Source: Desmospora activa DSM 45169 | Lineage (GTDB): Bacteria > Bacillota > Bacilli > Thermoactinomycetales > DSM-45169 | Assembly: GCF_003046315.1 (NCBI RefSeq) | Contig: NZ_PZZP01000001.1 | Coordinates: 1,674,001 to 1,738,000 of the forward strand | Reading direction: 5' to 3' | Length of the DNA: 64,000 nucleotides | Shown: positions 18,266 through 27,391 of the stretch, one piece after another | Position numbering within the stretch: position 1 is the first letter of the stretch | Layout: each line of letters begins with the position of its first letter | Translations under genes and position numbers: made by a program | Notes under the pieces: generated by a model | What the model was told of the DNA's origin: nothing | Database searches by the model: none | Seen by the model: the letters and a program-made list of their open reading frames with translations, nothing else

Positions 18266-18628
18266 ATGTTTCTGGATCGATTAATGGAATTGAGAAAACA
18301 GAGAAAATGGTCAATACAAGATACGGCCGATCGACTCGGCATTCCCAAAAGCACCTATGCAGGATATGAATCCGGATACCGCCGACCCTCACTGGAAGCA
18401 TTAACAGCGATGGCGGATTTGTTTGGAACCTCCCTCGATTATCTGATGGGCCGTGTCGATGATCCGACTTTTCATTCTAAAGAAACGAACCCCATCGAAC
18501 TGACGAATCTCCAAAACGGAAACCTGACCGTCGATGGGAACCCGCTATCGCTTGCGGAGATCCAACATTTGATCGCTTTTGTACGTACAAAGAGAGAATT
18601 GGAAAAATACGAAAATGTTCCCGGTTGA
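18266..18628 (+). CDS. ansR: XRE-family regulator, AnsR-like
   Basis: A 120-residue DNA-binding protein with an N-terminal Cro/C1-type helix-turn-helix (WSIQDTADRLGIPKSTYAGYE, split around residues 14-35). A short tail contains LTVDGNPLSLAEIQHLIAFV. The YAGYESGYRRPSLEAL stretch and the divergent placement beside ansA-aspA identify it as the counterpart of B. subtilis AnsR, the asparagine-relieved repressor of ansAB. I use the ATG preceded by GGGGGG; a TTG five codons upstream is possible but has no SD. Confidence 0.85.
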   Translation: MFLDRLMELRKQRKWSIQDTADRLGIPKSTYAGYESGYRRPSLEALTAMADLFGTSLDYLMGRVDDPTFHSKETNPIELTNLQNGNLTVDGNPLSLAEIQHLIAFVRTKRELEKYENVPG

Positions 18629-18642
18629 AGCATGTAAAATAA

Positions 18643-18667
18643 AGCCATCCCGTCGCTAGGGATGGCT
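18643..18667 (-). terminator. Terminator between ansR and the Nif3-like gene
   Basis: Perfect nine-pair stem AGCCATCCC / GGGATGGCT with a seven-base loop. On the minus strand it is followed by TTATTTTA and lies about 75 bases after the Nif3-like stop. It also sits directly after ansR on the plus strand, so it may act in both directions. Confidence 0.7.
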
Positions 18668-18743
18668 CTGATGTGCTATGAGACCCTTTTTCCGTCTTTT
18701 TCGTACATCTGCCTTGTTCGACTCTTATCATGCTGTGACCATT

Positions 18744-19658
18744 TCACAACCACCAACGCCGTTGCGGGAGCAATGTGTAGGGGACACCGATATGCTGAAA
18801 CCATTCTGCCATCTGTGTTTTCATCACATGGTACTCAGAAGCGGCATGGGATACTCCGATTAGAGACATCGCGGTAAGGGGCACATACGCCATCATCTCC
18901 CGATAGCGGTGGCGACCGTAATTGTTATCGATATGGCAGTGGACTTCCCCGGTGATATACGCATCCGCTCCCAAGCCCTCCGCCTCCCGCATCGCCTCTA
19001 CCCGGTCACCACATCCGGCGACAATGGCGATACGCTTGATTGATTCCCGCTTCTTCCCTTCAAAATCCACATAGGGAATAGCAAAAATCTTCTCTAACCG
19101 CCGGATCAGATGATCGGTATCCGTTTGGTCGATATTGCCGATCCAGCCCATCTCCCCCTCCGCTTGCCGGAAGAAAAAAGCGTCTGGCTTTACGCCTAAA
19201 GTAGCGGCAATCGCAGCATTGGTGCCGATCCTTTGGCCCAAATCCATCGGGACATGGCAGGTGTAGACGGAAAGCTGCTTTTTCGCGACGGCATTTAGCC
19301 GCTCTTCCGCGATCGGCACAAACCCCCGTCCCCAGCGACCGCGTGGATCGCCGCACTCCATCAGCAGGGGATGGTGCATAAACAAAAGATCTCCCGCTTC
19401 CGCCTCCGCCACAAACCGGTCCAGCACATCATCCGAGGGAAACACCGCCAAAAATACCCGCCCCACTTCCTCTGCTCCCCGCATCATCAAACCGTTGAAA
19501 CGACGGGTGAAATCCGGCTCAAACCGGCTTTTCCAGTCGATTCCTACCGAGTCGTACACCATTGGAATAAAACGGCTAAAAGCGGAATCGAGAGCCATGA
19601 TATCTAATCGGAACAATTGATCCAGTTTTTGTGCTAATGTTTGTATGGAAACCATCAT
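18744..19658 (-). CDS. Nif3-like dinuclear metal centre protein
   Basis: A 304-residue member of the Nif3/DUF34 family, which forms hexamers with two metals per subunit; its physiological role is unresolved. Expected ligands are present: HHP (FMHHPLL), CHVPMDLG and, near the C-terminus, GEVHCHIDNNYG and GVSHAASEYHV (H and E). The usual N-terminal start (I..FP..LAE..DN.G) is modified to FSRFIPMVYDSVGIDWK, so this is a divergent subgroup and not the standard YqfO. The longest frame starts at TTG; I prefer the first ATG, with GAGAG upstream. It is transcribed alone, between terminators. Confidence 0.83.
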   Translation of the reverse strand: MMVSIQTLAQKLDQLFRLDIMALDSAFSRFIPMVYDSVGIDWKSRFEPDFTRRFNGLMMRGAEEVGRVFLAVFPSDDVLDRFVAEAEAGDLLFMHHPLLMECGDPRGRWGRGFVPIAEERLNAVAKKQLSVYTCHVPMDLGQRIGTNAAIAATLGVKPDAFFFRQAEGEMGWIGNIDQTDTDHLIRRLEKIFAIPYVDFEGKKRESIKRIAIVAGCGDRVEAMREAEGLGADAYITGEVHCHIDNNYGRHRYREMMAYVPLTAMSLIGVSHAASEYHVMKTQMAEWFQHIGVPYTLLPQRRWWL

Positions 19659-19741
19659 TCCCCACTCTCTCAATCTTTATCGAATAATTCCTTCATTGCA
19701 CCACAATTCATACAATTTCCGACCGCCATAAACCGCCATAA

Positions 19742-19765
19742 AAGCATCCCTCAGTACTGATGCTT
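19742..19765 (-). terminator. Possible terminator after csaA
   Basis: Stem AAGCATC / GATGCTT with a ten-base loop followed by TTTTA on the minus strand, about 100 bases after the csaA stop. The surrounding 19659-19867 shows only a short tandem ACCGCCATAAA repeat. Confidence 0.4.
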
Positions 19766-19867
19766 CATCACCCTAAGATGCGTATGTATTTCTTTTTGCT
19801 TGACTTAGGAAGTTAATGAGTGATTTATAATTAAATGTCACCTTCACTCCTCCATTACAGAATGTAT

Positions 19868-20206
19868 CTAATACAACCGTCTTCCCCGCGGCACTTCCCG
19901 GTCCGGTTGGATTAAGGCCACTTCCCCATTTTCCGTATCGACTCCTAGCACCAACACCTCTGATCGAAAGCCAGCGATTCGCTTCGGCGGAAAATTGGTT
20001 ACCGCCAGCACTTGGCGTCCCAGTAATTCTTCTTGATCATATAAATTCGTAATCTGAGCACTGCTCTGTTTTACCCCCATCCCCTCGCCAAAATCGATCC
20101 ATAGTTTATACGCCGGTTTCCGCGCCTCTGGAAAGGATTCAACGTTTGTGATTGTGCCGACGTGAATCTTCACTTTACTAAAATCTTCGTATTGGATCTG
20201 TGCCAT
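19868..20206 (-). CDS. csaA: CsaA chaperone / tRNA-binding-domain protein
   Basis: A 112-residue stand-alone OB-fold of the EMAP-II/Trbp111 type. CsaA has been described in B. subtilis as an export-related chaperone and is a tRNA-binding-fold dimer. The signature runs from IHVGTI through AYKLWIDFG and KQSSAQIT to VLAVTNFPPKRIAGFRSEVL. Start chosen at the ATG with SD AAGGAG and 9-base spacing. It precedes the small membrane protein gene's end by about 90 bases on the same strand. Confidence 0.94.
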   Translation of the reverse strand: MAQIQYEDFSKVKIHVGTITNVESFPEARKPAYKLWIDFGEGMGVKQSSAQITNLYDQEELLGRQVLAVTNFPPKRIAGFRSEVLVLGVDTENGEVALIQPDREVPRGRRLY

Positions 20207-20299
20207 GGGTAACACTCCTTTTTTGCTGGTAACCGATAAAAGGTAATGATCGTGTACTAGTATGTCAGTCTCCCTTTTCCTCTCTTTTATCCTCAGGCT

Positions 20300-20506
20300 T
20301 CAACTGGTGCAAAGTACCACTTCCCCATTGCGTATACCAGAAAGGCCACCTTCAGCGATCCGGGCTAGTGTGCGAGCCTGAGACTCCTGTGTTTTTACCA
20401 ATCGCCACATCAACCAACATAGGACCAACGCCAATATCAATGGAAATAGTCCAGCGATTGCAACCATGATCAGCTGAAATATCAACATTCCCACTTCCAC
20501 CTGCAT
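20300..20506 (-). CDS. Small membrane protein, 68 residues
   Basis: A short protein with one strongly hydrophobic segment (about residues 6-32, LIFQLIMVAIAGLFPLILA and onward), a basic/Gln-rich stretch (RLVKTQESQARTLARIAEGG) and a short tail. The SD GGAGGGAGA seven bases before the ATG supports translation. I do not recognise a named family. The layout (one TM helix, then an amphipathic charged helix) resembles many small Bacillales membrane proteins of unknown role. Confidence 0.65.
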   Translation of the reverse strand: MQVEVGMLIFQLIMVAIAGLFPLILALVLCWLMWRLVKTQESQARTLARIAEGGLSGIRNGEVVLCTS

Positions 20507-20652
20507 ATCTCTCCCTCCTTCGTTATCAATCACAAAATATGGCCAAATAAATGAGCAACATCAGCAGAGGAAGCCTGAAACAACATGAGTTCACTTTCAC
20601 TTAACTTTTTATCTTTGCTTCCATTAGGTACATTCCTCTTGATAAAAATGAA

Positions 20653-20686
20653 AAACCACCGGTTATGCCCATGTACCCGGTGGTTT
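20653..20686 (-). terminator. Terminator of the fapR-fab-rnc operon
   Basis: Stem AAACCACCGG / CCGGTGGTTT followed on the minus strand by TTTCATTTTT. It starts eight bases after the rnc stop. Confidence 0.85.
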
Positions 20687-20693
20687 GTACAGC

Positions 20694-21386
20694 CTATTCC
20701 TGTTGTCGGAATCGCTCCAGTCCTTCGGTTGCTGCCCGTTGTTCTGCTTCCTTTTTGGAGCGGCCGACGCCGCTGCCCAATTTTTGCCCCAGCAGCCACA
20801 CCTCTGCTTTAAACTGCCGATCATGAGCCGGTCCCTGCACATCGACGATCTGATACTCCAATGTGCCGAGACGTTCCTGCTGGACCGCTTCCTGCAGCTG
20901 GCTCTTGGCGTCGGTGGCTTGAGCCAGCCACGATTCGCCAATCTGTGGGAAAATCTTCGCTTGCAGAAACTCTCGGACCGCATCCAATCCTTTTTCCAGA
21001 TAGAGTGCTCCGATAAATGCTTCAAACACATCAGCCAAGAGGGAAGGGCGATTTCGCCCCCCGGTCATCTCCTCTCCGCGGCCCAAACGGATGTGCTCTC
21101 CAAACCCGAGTTGACGGGCAAACATGGCCAGAGACGGTTCACATACCACTCGGGCACGCATACGGGTCAGATCGCCTTCTTTCATCCTGGGATACCGCTG
21201 GTAGAGGTGTTCGGAGACCGTCAGTTCCAACACGGCGTCCCCCAGAAATTCCAACCGTTCGTTATCCAGAGGTATTCCGCTACCCTTTTTTTCATGGGCA
21301 TATGAGGTATGGGTAAAAGCTTGTTGAAAAAGGGTGTGGTCCTGGAGGACCAAGCCCGTGGACTGTCCCAGCTCAGCCAGGTTCAT
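20694..21386 (-). CDS. rnc: Ribonuclease III
   Basis: RNase III cleaves double-stranded RNA, including the rRNA precursors. The catalytic signature NERLEFLGDAVLEL (about 42-55) supplies the acidic residues, and a second acidic cluster is LLADVFEAFIGALYLEKG. A C-terminal dsRNA-binding domain follows (from about 155, DAKSQLQEAVQ ... GVGRSKKEAEQRAA). It has 230 residues. Here it is the last gene of the fatty-acid operon, as in B. subtilis, but smc no longer follows. Confidence 0.97.
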   Translation of the reverse strand: MNLAELGQSTGLVLQDHTLFQQAFTHTSYAHEKKGSGIPLDNERLEFLGDAVLELTVSEHLYQRYPRMKEGDLTRMRARVVCEPSLAMFARQLGFGEHIRLGRGEEMTGGRNRPSLLADVFEAFIGALYLEKGLDAVREFLQAKIFPQIGESWLAQATDAKSQLQEAVQQERLGTLEYQIVDVQGPAHDRQFKAEVWLLGQKLGSGVGRSKKEAEQRAATEGLERFRQQE

Positions 21387-21401
21387 GCACGCATCACCTG
21401 C

Positions 21402-22658
21402 TTATTCCACTTCGTTAAAAGCTTTTAAAACAATGGTGGCGTTATGTCCGCCGAAGCCAAAGGAATTGGAGAGAGCCGCTTTTACCGATACTCGTCGTGC
21501 TTCATTGGGTACATAATCCAGATCGCACTCCGGATCCGGATTATCCTGGTTGATCGTCGGCGGCAAGATGCCCTCTTTTAAGGCTAGTGCGGTTGCTATT
21601 GCCTCTACACCGCCGGATGCTCCCAACAAGTGACCTGTCATCGATTTGGTGGAGCTAATCGCTAATTGCTCAGCATGTTCACCGAAAACGGTTTTAATCG
21701 CCATCGTTTCAAATTTGTCATTAAACTCAGTAGACGTTCCATGAGCATTGATATACCCAATCGCTTGCGGTTGTAAACCGGCATCCGCCAACGCGCGTTT
21801 CATCGAGCGGGCGGCTCCTTCCCCTTCCGGAGCAGGTGAAGTGAGGTGAAAAGCGTCGCCGCTCATACCATAACCAGCTACTTCCGCAATGATGTTGGCC
21901 CCGCGTGCCCGAGCATGTTCCTCGCTCTCCAGGATTACAATTCCGGATCCTTCACCCATGACAAACCCATCCCGGTCCTTAGCAAAAGGACGACTCGCCT
22001 TTTCCGGTTCGTCGTTGCGGGTGGACATCGCTTTAGCGGAACAAAAACCAGCGAAAGCCATCGGTGTAATCGTCGCTTCAGCCCCACCGGCGATCATCAC
22101 ATCCGCATCGCCGCGCTGGATGATTTTCGCCGCATCACCGATGGAGTGGGTACCCGTGGCACAGGCGGAAATCGCCGCACTGTTGGGACCTTTGGCACCG
22201 GTTGCGATCGAGACTTGTCCAGCGGCCATATTGGCGATCATCATCGGAATAAAGAAGGGGCTCACCTTTTTCGGTCCGCGCTCCAACAGATTCCGATGCT
22301 GTTCTTCCCAGGTCTTCAACCCGCCAATTCCGGATCCGACATACACTCCGATCCGGTCCGCATCCATTCCTTCGATATCCAAATCGGCATTGTCCAACGC
22401 TTGCTTGGAAGCCACCACGGCAAATTGGACGAAACGATCCATGCGCCGTACTTCTTTGCGATCAAAATGGTCCAAAGGATCAAAATCCTTCACTTCCGCC
22501 GCAATCCGGGTGGAAAATGCTTCACTATCAAATTGGGTAATGGGGCCAACACCCGATTTTCCATTGATCAAGTTCTTCCAAAATGTCGGTATATCATTGC
22601 CGATCGGTGAAATGACCCCCAGACCGGTGATCACGACCCGTTTCGCCAATTGAGTCAC
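21402..22658 (-). CDS. fabF: 3-oxoacyl-ACP synthase II
   Basis: FabF elongates acyl-ACP with malonyl-ACP. The Cys-His-His triad is visible: the nucleophile in SACATGTHS, the first His in [11 protein letters not shown] and the second in [13 protein letters not shown]. The GFGGHNATI ending is typical. The exact start is unclear: the longest frame begins 11 codons earlier without a good SD. I use GTG ([12 protein letters not shown]), and a TTG three codons later is also plausible. It follows acpP after a hairpin-containing gap, whereas in B. subtilis fabF is in a separate fabHA-fabF operon. Confidence 0.95.
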   Translation of the reverse strand: MTQLAKRVVITGLGVISPIGNDIPTFWKNLINGKSGVGPITQFDSEAFSTRIAAEVKDFDPLDHFDRKEVRRMDRFVQFAVVASKQALDNADLDIEGMDADRIGVYVGSGIGGLKTWEEQHRNLLERGPKKVSPFFIPMMIANMAAGQVSIATGAKGPNSAAISACATGTHSIGDAAKIIQRGDADVMIAGGAEATITPMAFAGFCSAKAMSTRNDEPEKASRPFAKDRDGFVMGEGSGIVILESEEHARARGANIIAEVAGYGMSGDAFHLTSPAPEGEGAARSMKRALADAGLQPQAIGYINAHGTSTEFNDKFETMAIKTVFGEHAEQLAISSTKSMTGHLLGASGGVEAIATALALKEGILPPTINQDNPDPECDLDYVPNEARRVSVKAALSNSFGFGGHNATIVLKAFNEVE

Positions 22659-22703
22659 CGCCTTTTCCAAAACAAAATGGGAGGAAAACAATTGAGAAGG
22701 GAG

Positions 22704-22730
22704 AAAGTCCCGTTTGAGGGACGGGACTTT
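22704..22730 (-). promoter_or_regulatory. Intercistronic hairpin between acpP and fabF
   Basis: A perfect nine-pair inverted repeat AAAGTCCCG / CGGGACTTT with a nine-base loop sits nine bases after the acpP stop. No T-tract follows on the minus strand (CTCCC), so it looks like a stabilising or processing hairpin or a weak terminator that would let acpP be expressed above fabF and rnc. Confidence 0.5.
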
Positions 22731-22738
22731 ATTTCCTG

Positions 22739-22972
22739 TTATCCACGGGAGTCGATGTAAGTAACAATATCCCCCACCGTGTTGATTTTCTCCGCTTCTT
22801 CATCGGCAATTTCCAAGGAGAATTCATCTTCTAATTCAAGGATCAAATCCATCACATCCAGGGAGTCCGCTCCCAGGTCGTCTTTGATCGCTGCTTCAGG
22901 AGTTACCTGTGCAGCGTCAACCCCGAGATGATCCACGACGATTTTTTGTACTCGTTCCAGCGTATCTGCCAT
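22739..22972 (-). CDS. acpP: Acyl carrier protein
   Basis: ACP (77 residues) carries growing acyl chains on a phosphopantetheine attached to the serine of [17 protein letters not shown], which is intact. The protein is acidic, as usual. The start is the ATG with SD GGGAGGTGAAGG. It stands between fabG and fabF in the fatty-acid operon. Confidence 0.98.
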   Translation of the reverse strand: MADTLERVQKIVVDHLGVDAAQVTPEAAIKDDLGADSLDVMDLILELEDEFSLEIADEEAEKINTVGDIVTYIDSRG

Positions 22973-23058
22973 TACCTTCACCTCCCTTTCGTATTATACG
23001 AAATGTAGTACCAAAAATCGAGAATGGAAAGTTTTTCTGCAACCAACTTGCTACATCC

Positions 23059-23802
23059 TTATGATGTAACCATACCACCATCCACCTTCAATGTCTGACC
23101 GGTGATATAGGAAGCCCGATCAGAGGCTAAAAAAGTGACGGCATGGGCGATATCTTCCGCTTTACCAAAACGGGACAATGGAATCTGATCCAACAGCTCT
23201 TTTTGCACGTCATCACCCAGCTTGGTGGTCATATCCGTTTCAATAAAACCGGGAGCAATCGCATTTACCGTAATCCCGCGACTGGCCAATTCCTTGGCGG
23301 CTGTTTTCGTTAAACCGATCACACCCGCTTTTGCCGCCGTATAGTTGGCTTGTCCCGGATTTCCGACTAACCCCACCACCGAACTGATATTGATAATACG
23401 GCCAAATCGCTGCTTCATCATCGGCCGAGTCACCGCTTTGGTACAGAGGAAGACCCCTTTTAGGTTGGTGTTGATCACCTGATCCCAATCCTCTTCCTTG
23501 ATGCGCAGCATCAGATTGTCCCGGGTGATCCCGGCATTATTCACCAGAATATCAATCCGGCCAAAGCTTTCCACCACCTGCTTAACGGCTTCATTTACCT
23601 GCGCGGCGTCCGCTACATCACATTGGATAATTTCCGCCCGCTGCCCCGTTTCCCGAATACGGGAAGCCGTTTCCTCGGCAGCATCAAAGTTGCCAGCAAA
23701 CAGCACCGCAACATCAGCACCCGCTTTAGCCAGATCGACCGCGACCGCTCGGCCGATTCCTCTGGATCCTCCCGTCACCATCGCGATTTTGCCGCTTAAC
23801 AT
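23059..23802 (-). CDS. fabG: 3-oxoacyl-ACP reductase
   Basis: NADPH-dependent reductase of the SDR family, performing the first reduction in each elongation cycle. The nucleotide-binding TGGSRGIG (about 10-17), NNAG, the catalytic Ser in [13 protein letters not shown] (Tyr and Lys) and the C-terminal [10 protein letters not shown] are all present. Length 247 is standard. It follows fabD by 14 bases. Confidence 0.97.
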   Translation of the reverse strand: MLSGKIAMVTGGSRGIGRAVAVDLAKAGADVAVLFAGNFDAAEETASRIRETGQRAEIIQCDVADAAQVNEAVKQVVESFGRIDILVNNAGITRDNLMLRIKEEDWDQVINTNLKGVFLCTKAVTRPMMKQRFGRIINISSVVGLVGNPGQANYTAAKAGVIGLTKTAAKELASRGITVNAIAPGFIETDMTTKLGDDVQKELLDQIPLSRFGKAEDIAHAVTFLASDRASYITGQTLKVDGGMVTS

Positions 23803-23816
23803 GATTCCACCTCTTT

Positions 23817-24755
23817 TTAATCCATCTTTGCCAATGCTTGCTGCAAGGATTCCTCACTGTGGATGGACAACATCGTCACCCGGCGGTTTACTTTGCGAAC
23901 CAAGCCGGAGAGAACGTTGCCGGGGCCGATTTCCACAAAAGTATCCACCCCTTGTTCCATCATCCAGCGAATACTATCCTCCCACAGTACTGGAGAATAA
24001 ATCTGTTCCACCAAACGATGGCGGATCGCCTCTACATCCGTCTCCGCTTGTGCGGACACATTGGCTACTACCGGTACTCTTCCTTCATGCAAGGGAAGCT
24101 CAGCCAACACTTTCTCCATTTTCTCCGCTGCCGGTTTCATCAGGCGGGAATGAAAGGGTCCGCTCACCGCCAGCTGAATCACCCGTCGGGCCCCCTGCGT
24201 TTCCGCTTCTGCCGATGCTTGCAACACTGCTTCCTTTTCACCGGAGATCACCAATTGACCGGGGCAGTTGTAATTTGCCGGCTCCACCACTTGTCCCCGA
24301 TCGCGGAGCTTGCGACAGATTTCGTCCACCACTTCCCGCTCCAGGCCGATGACAGCCGCCATGCCGCCCTGTCCCGCCGGAACCGCCTCTTCCATCAAGA
24401 GGCCGCGTTGTCGTACAGCTAGAACCGCATCTTCAAAGGAAAGCACACCTGCCGCTACCAAAGCGGTGTATTCCCCCAAAGAGTGACCAGCGACAAAATC
24501 GGGCTTTCCCGCCCACTCTCGTTCCAGCAATGACAGTAAGGCAGCACTGGTAGTCAGAATCGCCGGTTGCGCATTGGCCGTTAAGCGTAACTCTTCCTCC
24601 GGCCCTGTAAAGATGAGGTTAGACAGGGAGAACCCCAATCTCTCATCTGCTTTTTCAAACCGCTCACGTGCTAGTGCATCTGCTTCATACGTCTCTTTTC
24701 CCATTCCGACGGCTTGGGAGCCTTGTCCCGGAAAAAGAAAAGCAATTTTCCCCAT
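23817..24755 (-). CDS. fabD: Malonyl-CoA:ACP transacylase
   Basis: FabD transfers malonyl from CoA to ACP. The FPGQGSQ start, the nucleophile in [14 protein letters not shown], the Arg of the QRGLLM helix, and the catalytic His in GPFHSRLM are visible. I chose the ATG with SD GGAGG (312 residues), 18 codons inside the longest frame. It lies between fabH and fabG. Confidence 0.97.
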   Translation of the reverse strand: MGKIAFLFPGQGSQAVGMGKETYEADALARERFEKADERLGFSLSNLIFTGPEEELRLTANAQPAILTTSAALLSLLEREWAGKPDFVAGHSLGEYTALVAAGVLSFEDAVLAVRQRGLLMEEAVPAGQGGMAAVIGLEREVVDEICRKLRDRGQVVEPANYNCPGQLVISGEKEAVLQASAEAETQGARRVIQLAVSGPFHSRLMKPAAEKMEKVLAELPLHEGRVPVVANVSAQAETDVEAIRHRLVEQIYSPVLWEDSIRWMMEQGVDTFVEIGPGNVLSGLVRKVNRRVTMLSIHSEESLQQALAKMD

Positions 24756-24778
24756 ACATAACCCTCCGCAGGAGTTTT

Positions 24779-25783
24779 TCAGACCGATTTTACTGTTGGC
24801 ATCGTCCATTTCAATACCGACGATCCCCAGGTCATTCCTCCACCGAAGCCGACTAAAACCAGTGTATCTCCCTGTTGGATACGTCCAGTACGGACCGCTT
24901 CATCCAAGGCTACCGGAATCGAGGCGGAAGACATATTGCCGTATCGATCCAGATTAACCACCACTTTATCGTGGGATAGACCCAACCGCTGAACAGCGGT
25001 ATCGATAATGCGCAGATTGGCTTGGTGCGGAATGAGAAAATCGACGTCATCTTTGGTTAGACCCGCCTTTTCCAAGGCTTTTTCCGCCGATGAACCCAAT
25101 ACGCGAACGGCGAATTTAAACACTTCACGCCCATTCATCGAGACAAAATGAAGCCGCTCATCCACAGATTCACGGGAAGCGGGAATGCGAGAACCACCCG
25201 CCGGTTGCTTCAGCAGATGACCACCGGAACCGTCTCCACCCAATTCAAAGGAGAGAAATCCGCTTCCCTCGTCAACGGCCCCCAATACAGCCGCACCAGC
25301 CCCATCCCCAAACAGAACACAGGTGTTGCGATCGGTAAAGTCCATAATCTTAGAAAGGCAGTCCACCCCGATCACGAGCGCATGTTGATACAGGCCTGTT
25401 TGGATAAACTGTGTCGCCGTCGCCACCCCATATAAAAATCCGGTACAGGCGGCGGACAAATCGAAAGTGGCGGCACGATCCGCTCCCAGCTGATCCTGAA
25501 CTAAGCAGGCCGTAGCCGGAAATGACATATCCGGCGTTACCGTAGCCACAATGATCAGATCCAGGTCAGAGGGTGCCAATCCTGCTGAATCCAGCGCACG
25601 CCGGGCCGCTTCCACCGCTAGATCGGAAGACGCCTGGTTCTCATCGGCGATGCGTCTCTCCCGAATCCCAGTCCGGGATACAATCCACTCATCACTGGTA
25701 TCCACCAATTTTTCCAAGTCCGCATTGGTTAAAACCTTTTCGGGCAAACACGCCCCGGTACCGATGATGCCCACCGATTTCAT
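24779..25783 (-). CDS. fabH: 3-oxoacyl-ACP synthase III
   Basis: FabH starts fatty-acid synthesis by condensing acyl-CoA (in Gram-positives often branched primers) with malonyl-ACP. The triad is visible: Cys113 in SAACTGF, His in LIPHQANLRI, and Asn in the GNMSSASIP segment. There are 334 residues. The start overlaps the plsX stop as ATGA. Its placement inside the fapR-plsX operon differs from B. subtilis, where fabHA is elsewhere. Confidence 0.97.
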   Translation of the reverse strand: MKSVGIIGTGACLPEKVLTNADLEKLVDTSDEWIVSRTGIRERRIADENQASSDLAVEAARRALDSAGLAPSDLDLIIVATVTPDMSFPATACLVQDQLGADRAATFDLSAACTGFLYGVATATQFIQTGLYQHALVIGVDCLSKIMDFTDRNTCVLFGDGAGAAVLGAVDEGSGFLSFELGGDGSGGHLLKQPAGGSRIPASRESVDERLHFVSMNGREVFKFAVRVLGSSAEKALEKAGLTKDDVDFLIPHQANLRIIDTAVQRLGLSHDKVVVNLDRYGNMSSASIPVALDEAVRTGRIQQGDTLVLVGFGGGMTWGSSVLKWTMPTVKSV

Positions 25784-26787
25784 CGGTGCTCATCCCCTTC
25801 CAATCGATTTAGTTCATCGCTGATGCGGGTGATCACCTGTTGTTCCACATATAGCCGTGCCTGTCTGACGGCATTAAATACAGCGCGGGCATCGGAAGAA
25901 CCGTGGGCTTTTACAACTGGTCCCTGCAACCCCAACAGCGGGGCACCACCGTGCTCCTTATAATCCATCTCAGTAGCAAAGCGCTTCAACCCGGGCTTCA
26001 GGATTGCAGCGGCCAGTTTGGTGATCGCATTTCGTGTAAACTCTTTCTTTAAGCGATCAAAGATGGCTTTGGCCACCCCTTCGGTGTTTTTTAACAAGAT
26101 GTTTCCACTAAACCCGTCGCACACCAGTACATCACAATCCCCATTTAACACATTCCGTGCTTCCACATTGCCGATAAAGTTGAGAGGTAGCGCCGAAATG
26201 CGTTGGTATACCTCTTTGGTAAAGGTAGTTCCCTTCCCGCCTTCAGCTCCGATGTTTAACAATCCCACCCTTGGTCGCTCAAAGCCGAGTACCGCTTCAG
26301 CGTACAAGCTACCCATCAGAGCATACTGCTCCAGGTGCTCCGGTCGGGCTTCCGGGTTGGCCCCTACATCTAAAACCAGCATCCCCTTCTGAGTGAGGGT
26401 GGGAAAAATCGGTGCCAGGGCCGGACGTTCAATCCCCGGCAGTCGTCCGGTCACCAGCAGCCCCGCCGCCATCAACGCCCCCGTATTGCCGGCGCTGATA
26501 AAGACGTCCGCTTCCCCTTCTTTCACCATACGGCACCCTCTGACAATGGAGGAATCCTTTTTCCGCCGAATAGCCTTTACCGGTTCTTCATCCGTCTCAA
26601 TATGTTGGGTAACCGCCATCAATTGCACATTAGTCGGCAATTCTCCGGCAAGATGGGGCTTTACTTCGTCTTCTACACCCAATAAAACAAACTGCGTATC
26701 CGGCCATTCCCGGGCAGCCCGCAGGGTTCCGTCCACCATCGCTTCAGGGGCGAAATCCCCTCCCATGGCGTCAAAAGCGATGCGCAT
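25780..26787 (-). CDS. plsX: Phosphate acyltransferase PlsX
   Basis: PlsX makes acyl-phosphate from acyl-ACP, the donor for PlsY in phospholipid synthesis. The N-terminal RIAFDAMGGDFAPEAMVDG, SAGNTGALMA, LDVGANPEARPEHLEQYA and the C-terminal GLQGPVVKAHGSSDARA are family marks. The start with SD AAGGAGG gives 335 residues and overlaps the end of fapR by 17 bases. Confidence 0.97.
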   Translation of the reverse strand: MRIAFDAMGGDFAPEAMVDGTLRAAREWPDTQFVLLGVEDEVKPHLAGELPTNVQLMAVTQHIETDEEPVKAIRRKKDSSIVRGCRMVKEGEADVFISAGNTGALMAAGLLVTGRLPGIERPALAPIFPTLTQKGMLVLDVGANPEARPEHLEQYALMGSLYAEAVLGFERPRVGLLNIGAEGGKGTTFTKEVYQRISALPLNFIGNVEARNVLNGDCDVLVCDGFSGNILLKNTEGVAKAIFDRLKKEFTRNAITKLAAAILKPGLKRFATEMDYKEHGGAPLLGLQGPVVKAHGSSDARAVFNAVRQARLYVEQQVITRISDELNRLEGDEHR

Positions 26788-27337
26788 ATTGGTCCTCCTT
26801 CGAGCGGTAAACATCAAATACCCCTTGAAACACCGTTTCATCGCCCACTCGCGTCTGTACGTCCACCTGGGTGCGATGAGGAGTTTCCTTTACCACCACC
26901 GCTTTGGCGATACATTGCTCACCCAGGTGAACCGGGCGCACAAAACGAATGCTCGCTGTCGCCGTCAGCACCACTTCGGAGTCGACGACAGCCACGGCCA
27001 GCGAGTTGGCCTGTGCGAACAGATGATGTCCACGGGCAATTCGGGTGCGGGCAAAAACATGCTCTTCCAGAATCGTTAAAACCGATTGCCCACCCTGGTC
27101 CAGCCGCAGCTCCGTCACTTCCCCGATCACTTCTTCCGGATGGAGCGAGCGTACATTGCGTTCAGCCATATGCTTAATGCGCTCCCTCAATTCCGGAATC
27201 CCCAGCTCCATCCGATCTAAGCGGATGGTCTGAATACTAACCCCGAACCGGCCAGCCATCTCCTCATCAGTCAAAAATGGTTCCCGTTCCAGGGCCGCTT
27301 GTAACTGCTTCTGCCGATCTCGTTTGCTCAGGCGCAC
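26771..27337 (-). CDS. fapR: Fatty acid and phospholipid biosynthesis regulator FapR
   Basis: FapR represses fatty-acid genes and is released by malonyl-CoA. The N-terminal helix-turn-helix (LTDEEMAGRFGVSIQTIRLDR) and the C-terminal hot-dog effector domain (HLFAQANSLAVAVVDSEVVLTATASIRF, split) are intact over 188 residues. It is the first gene of the operon and has a matching operator upstream, so it should repress itself and the fab genes downstream. Confidence 0.97.
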   Translation of the reverse strand: MRLSKRDRQKQLQAALEREPFLTDEEMAGRFGVSIQTIRLDRMELGIPELRERIKHMAERNVRSLHPEEVIGEVTELRLDQGGQSVLTILEEHVFARTRIARGHHLFAQANSLAVAVVDSEVVLTATASIRFVRPVHLGEQCIAKAVVVKETPHRTQVDVQTRVGDETVFQGVFDVYRSKEDQYAHRF

Positions 27338-27371
27338 AGCGAAAGGTTCACCACCTTTTTATTACCACATG

Positions 27372-27388
27372 CTAATACCAAGTGCTAA
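27372..27388 (-). promoter_or_regulatory. FapR operator
   Basis: On the minus strand the 17-mer TTAGCACTTGGTATTAG closely follows the published FapR consensus (TTAGTACCTAGTCTTAA, with 12 of 17 positions identical). It covers the expected transcription start, just downstream of the -10. Confidence 0.85.
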
Positions 27389-27391
27389 ATC

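Noticed and set aside
19726-19750. Tandem ACCGCCATAAA repeat as a CRISPR or attachment site
   Set aside because: Only two short copies without spacers or any linked integrase or cas gene.
20530-20799. 89-residue minus-strand frame over the rnc terminator
   Set aside because: It overlaps rnc in another frame and runs through a strong terminator without an SD.
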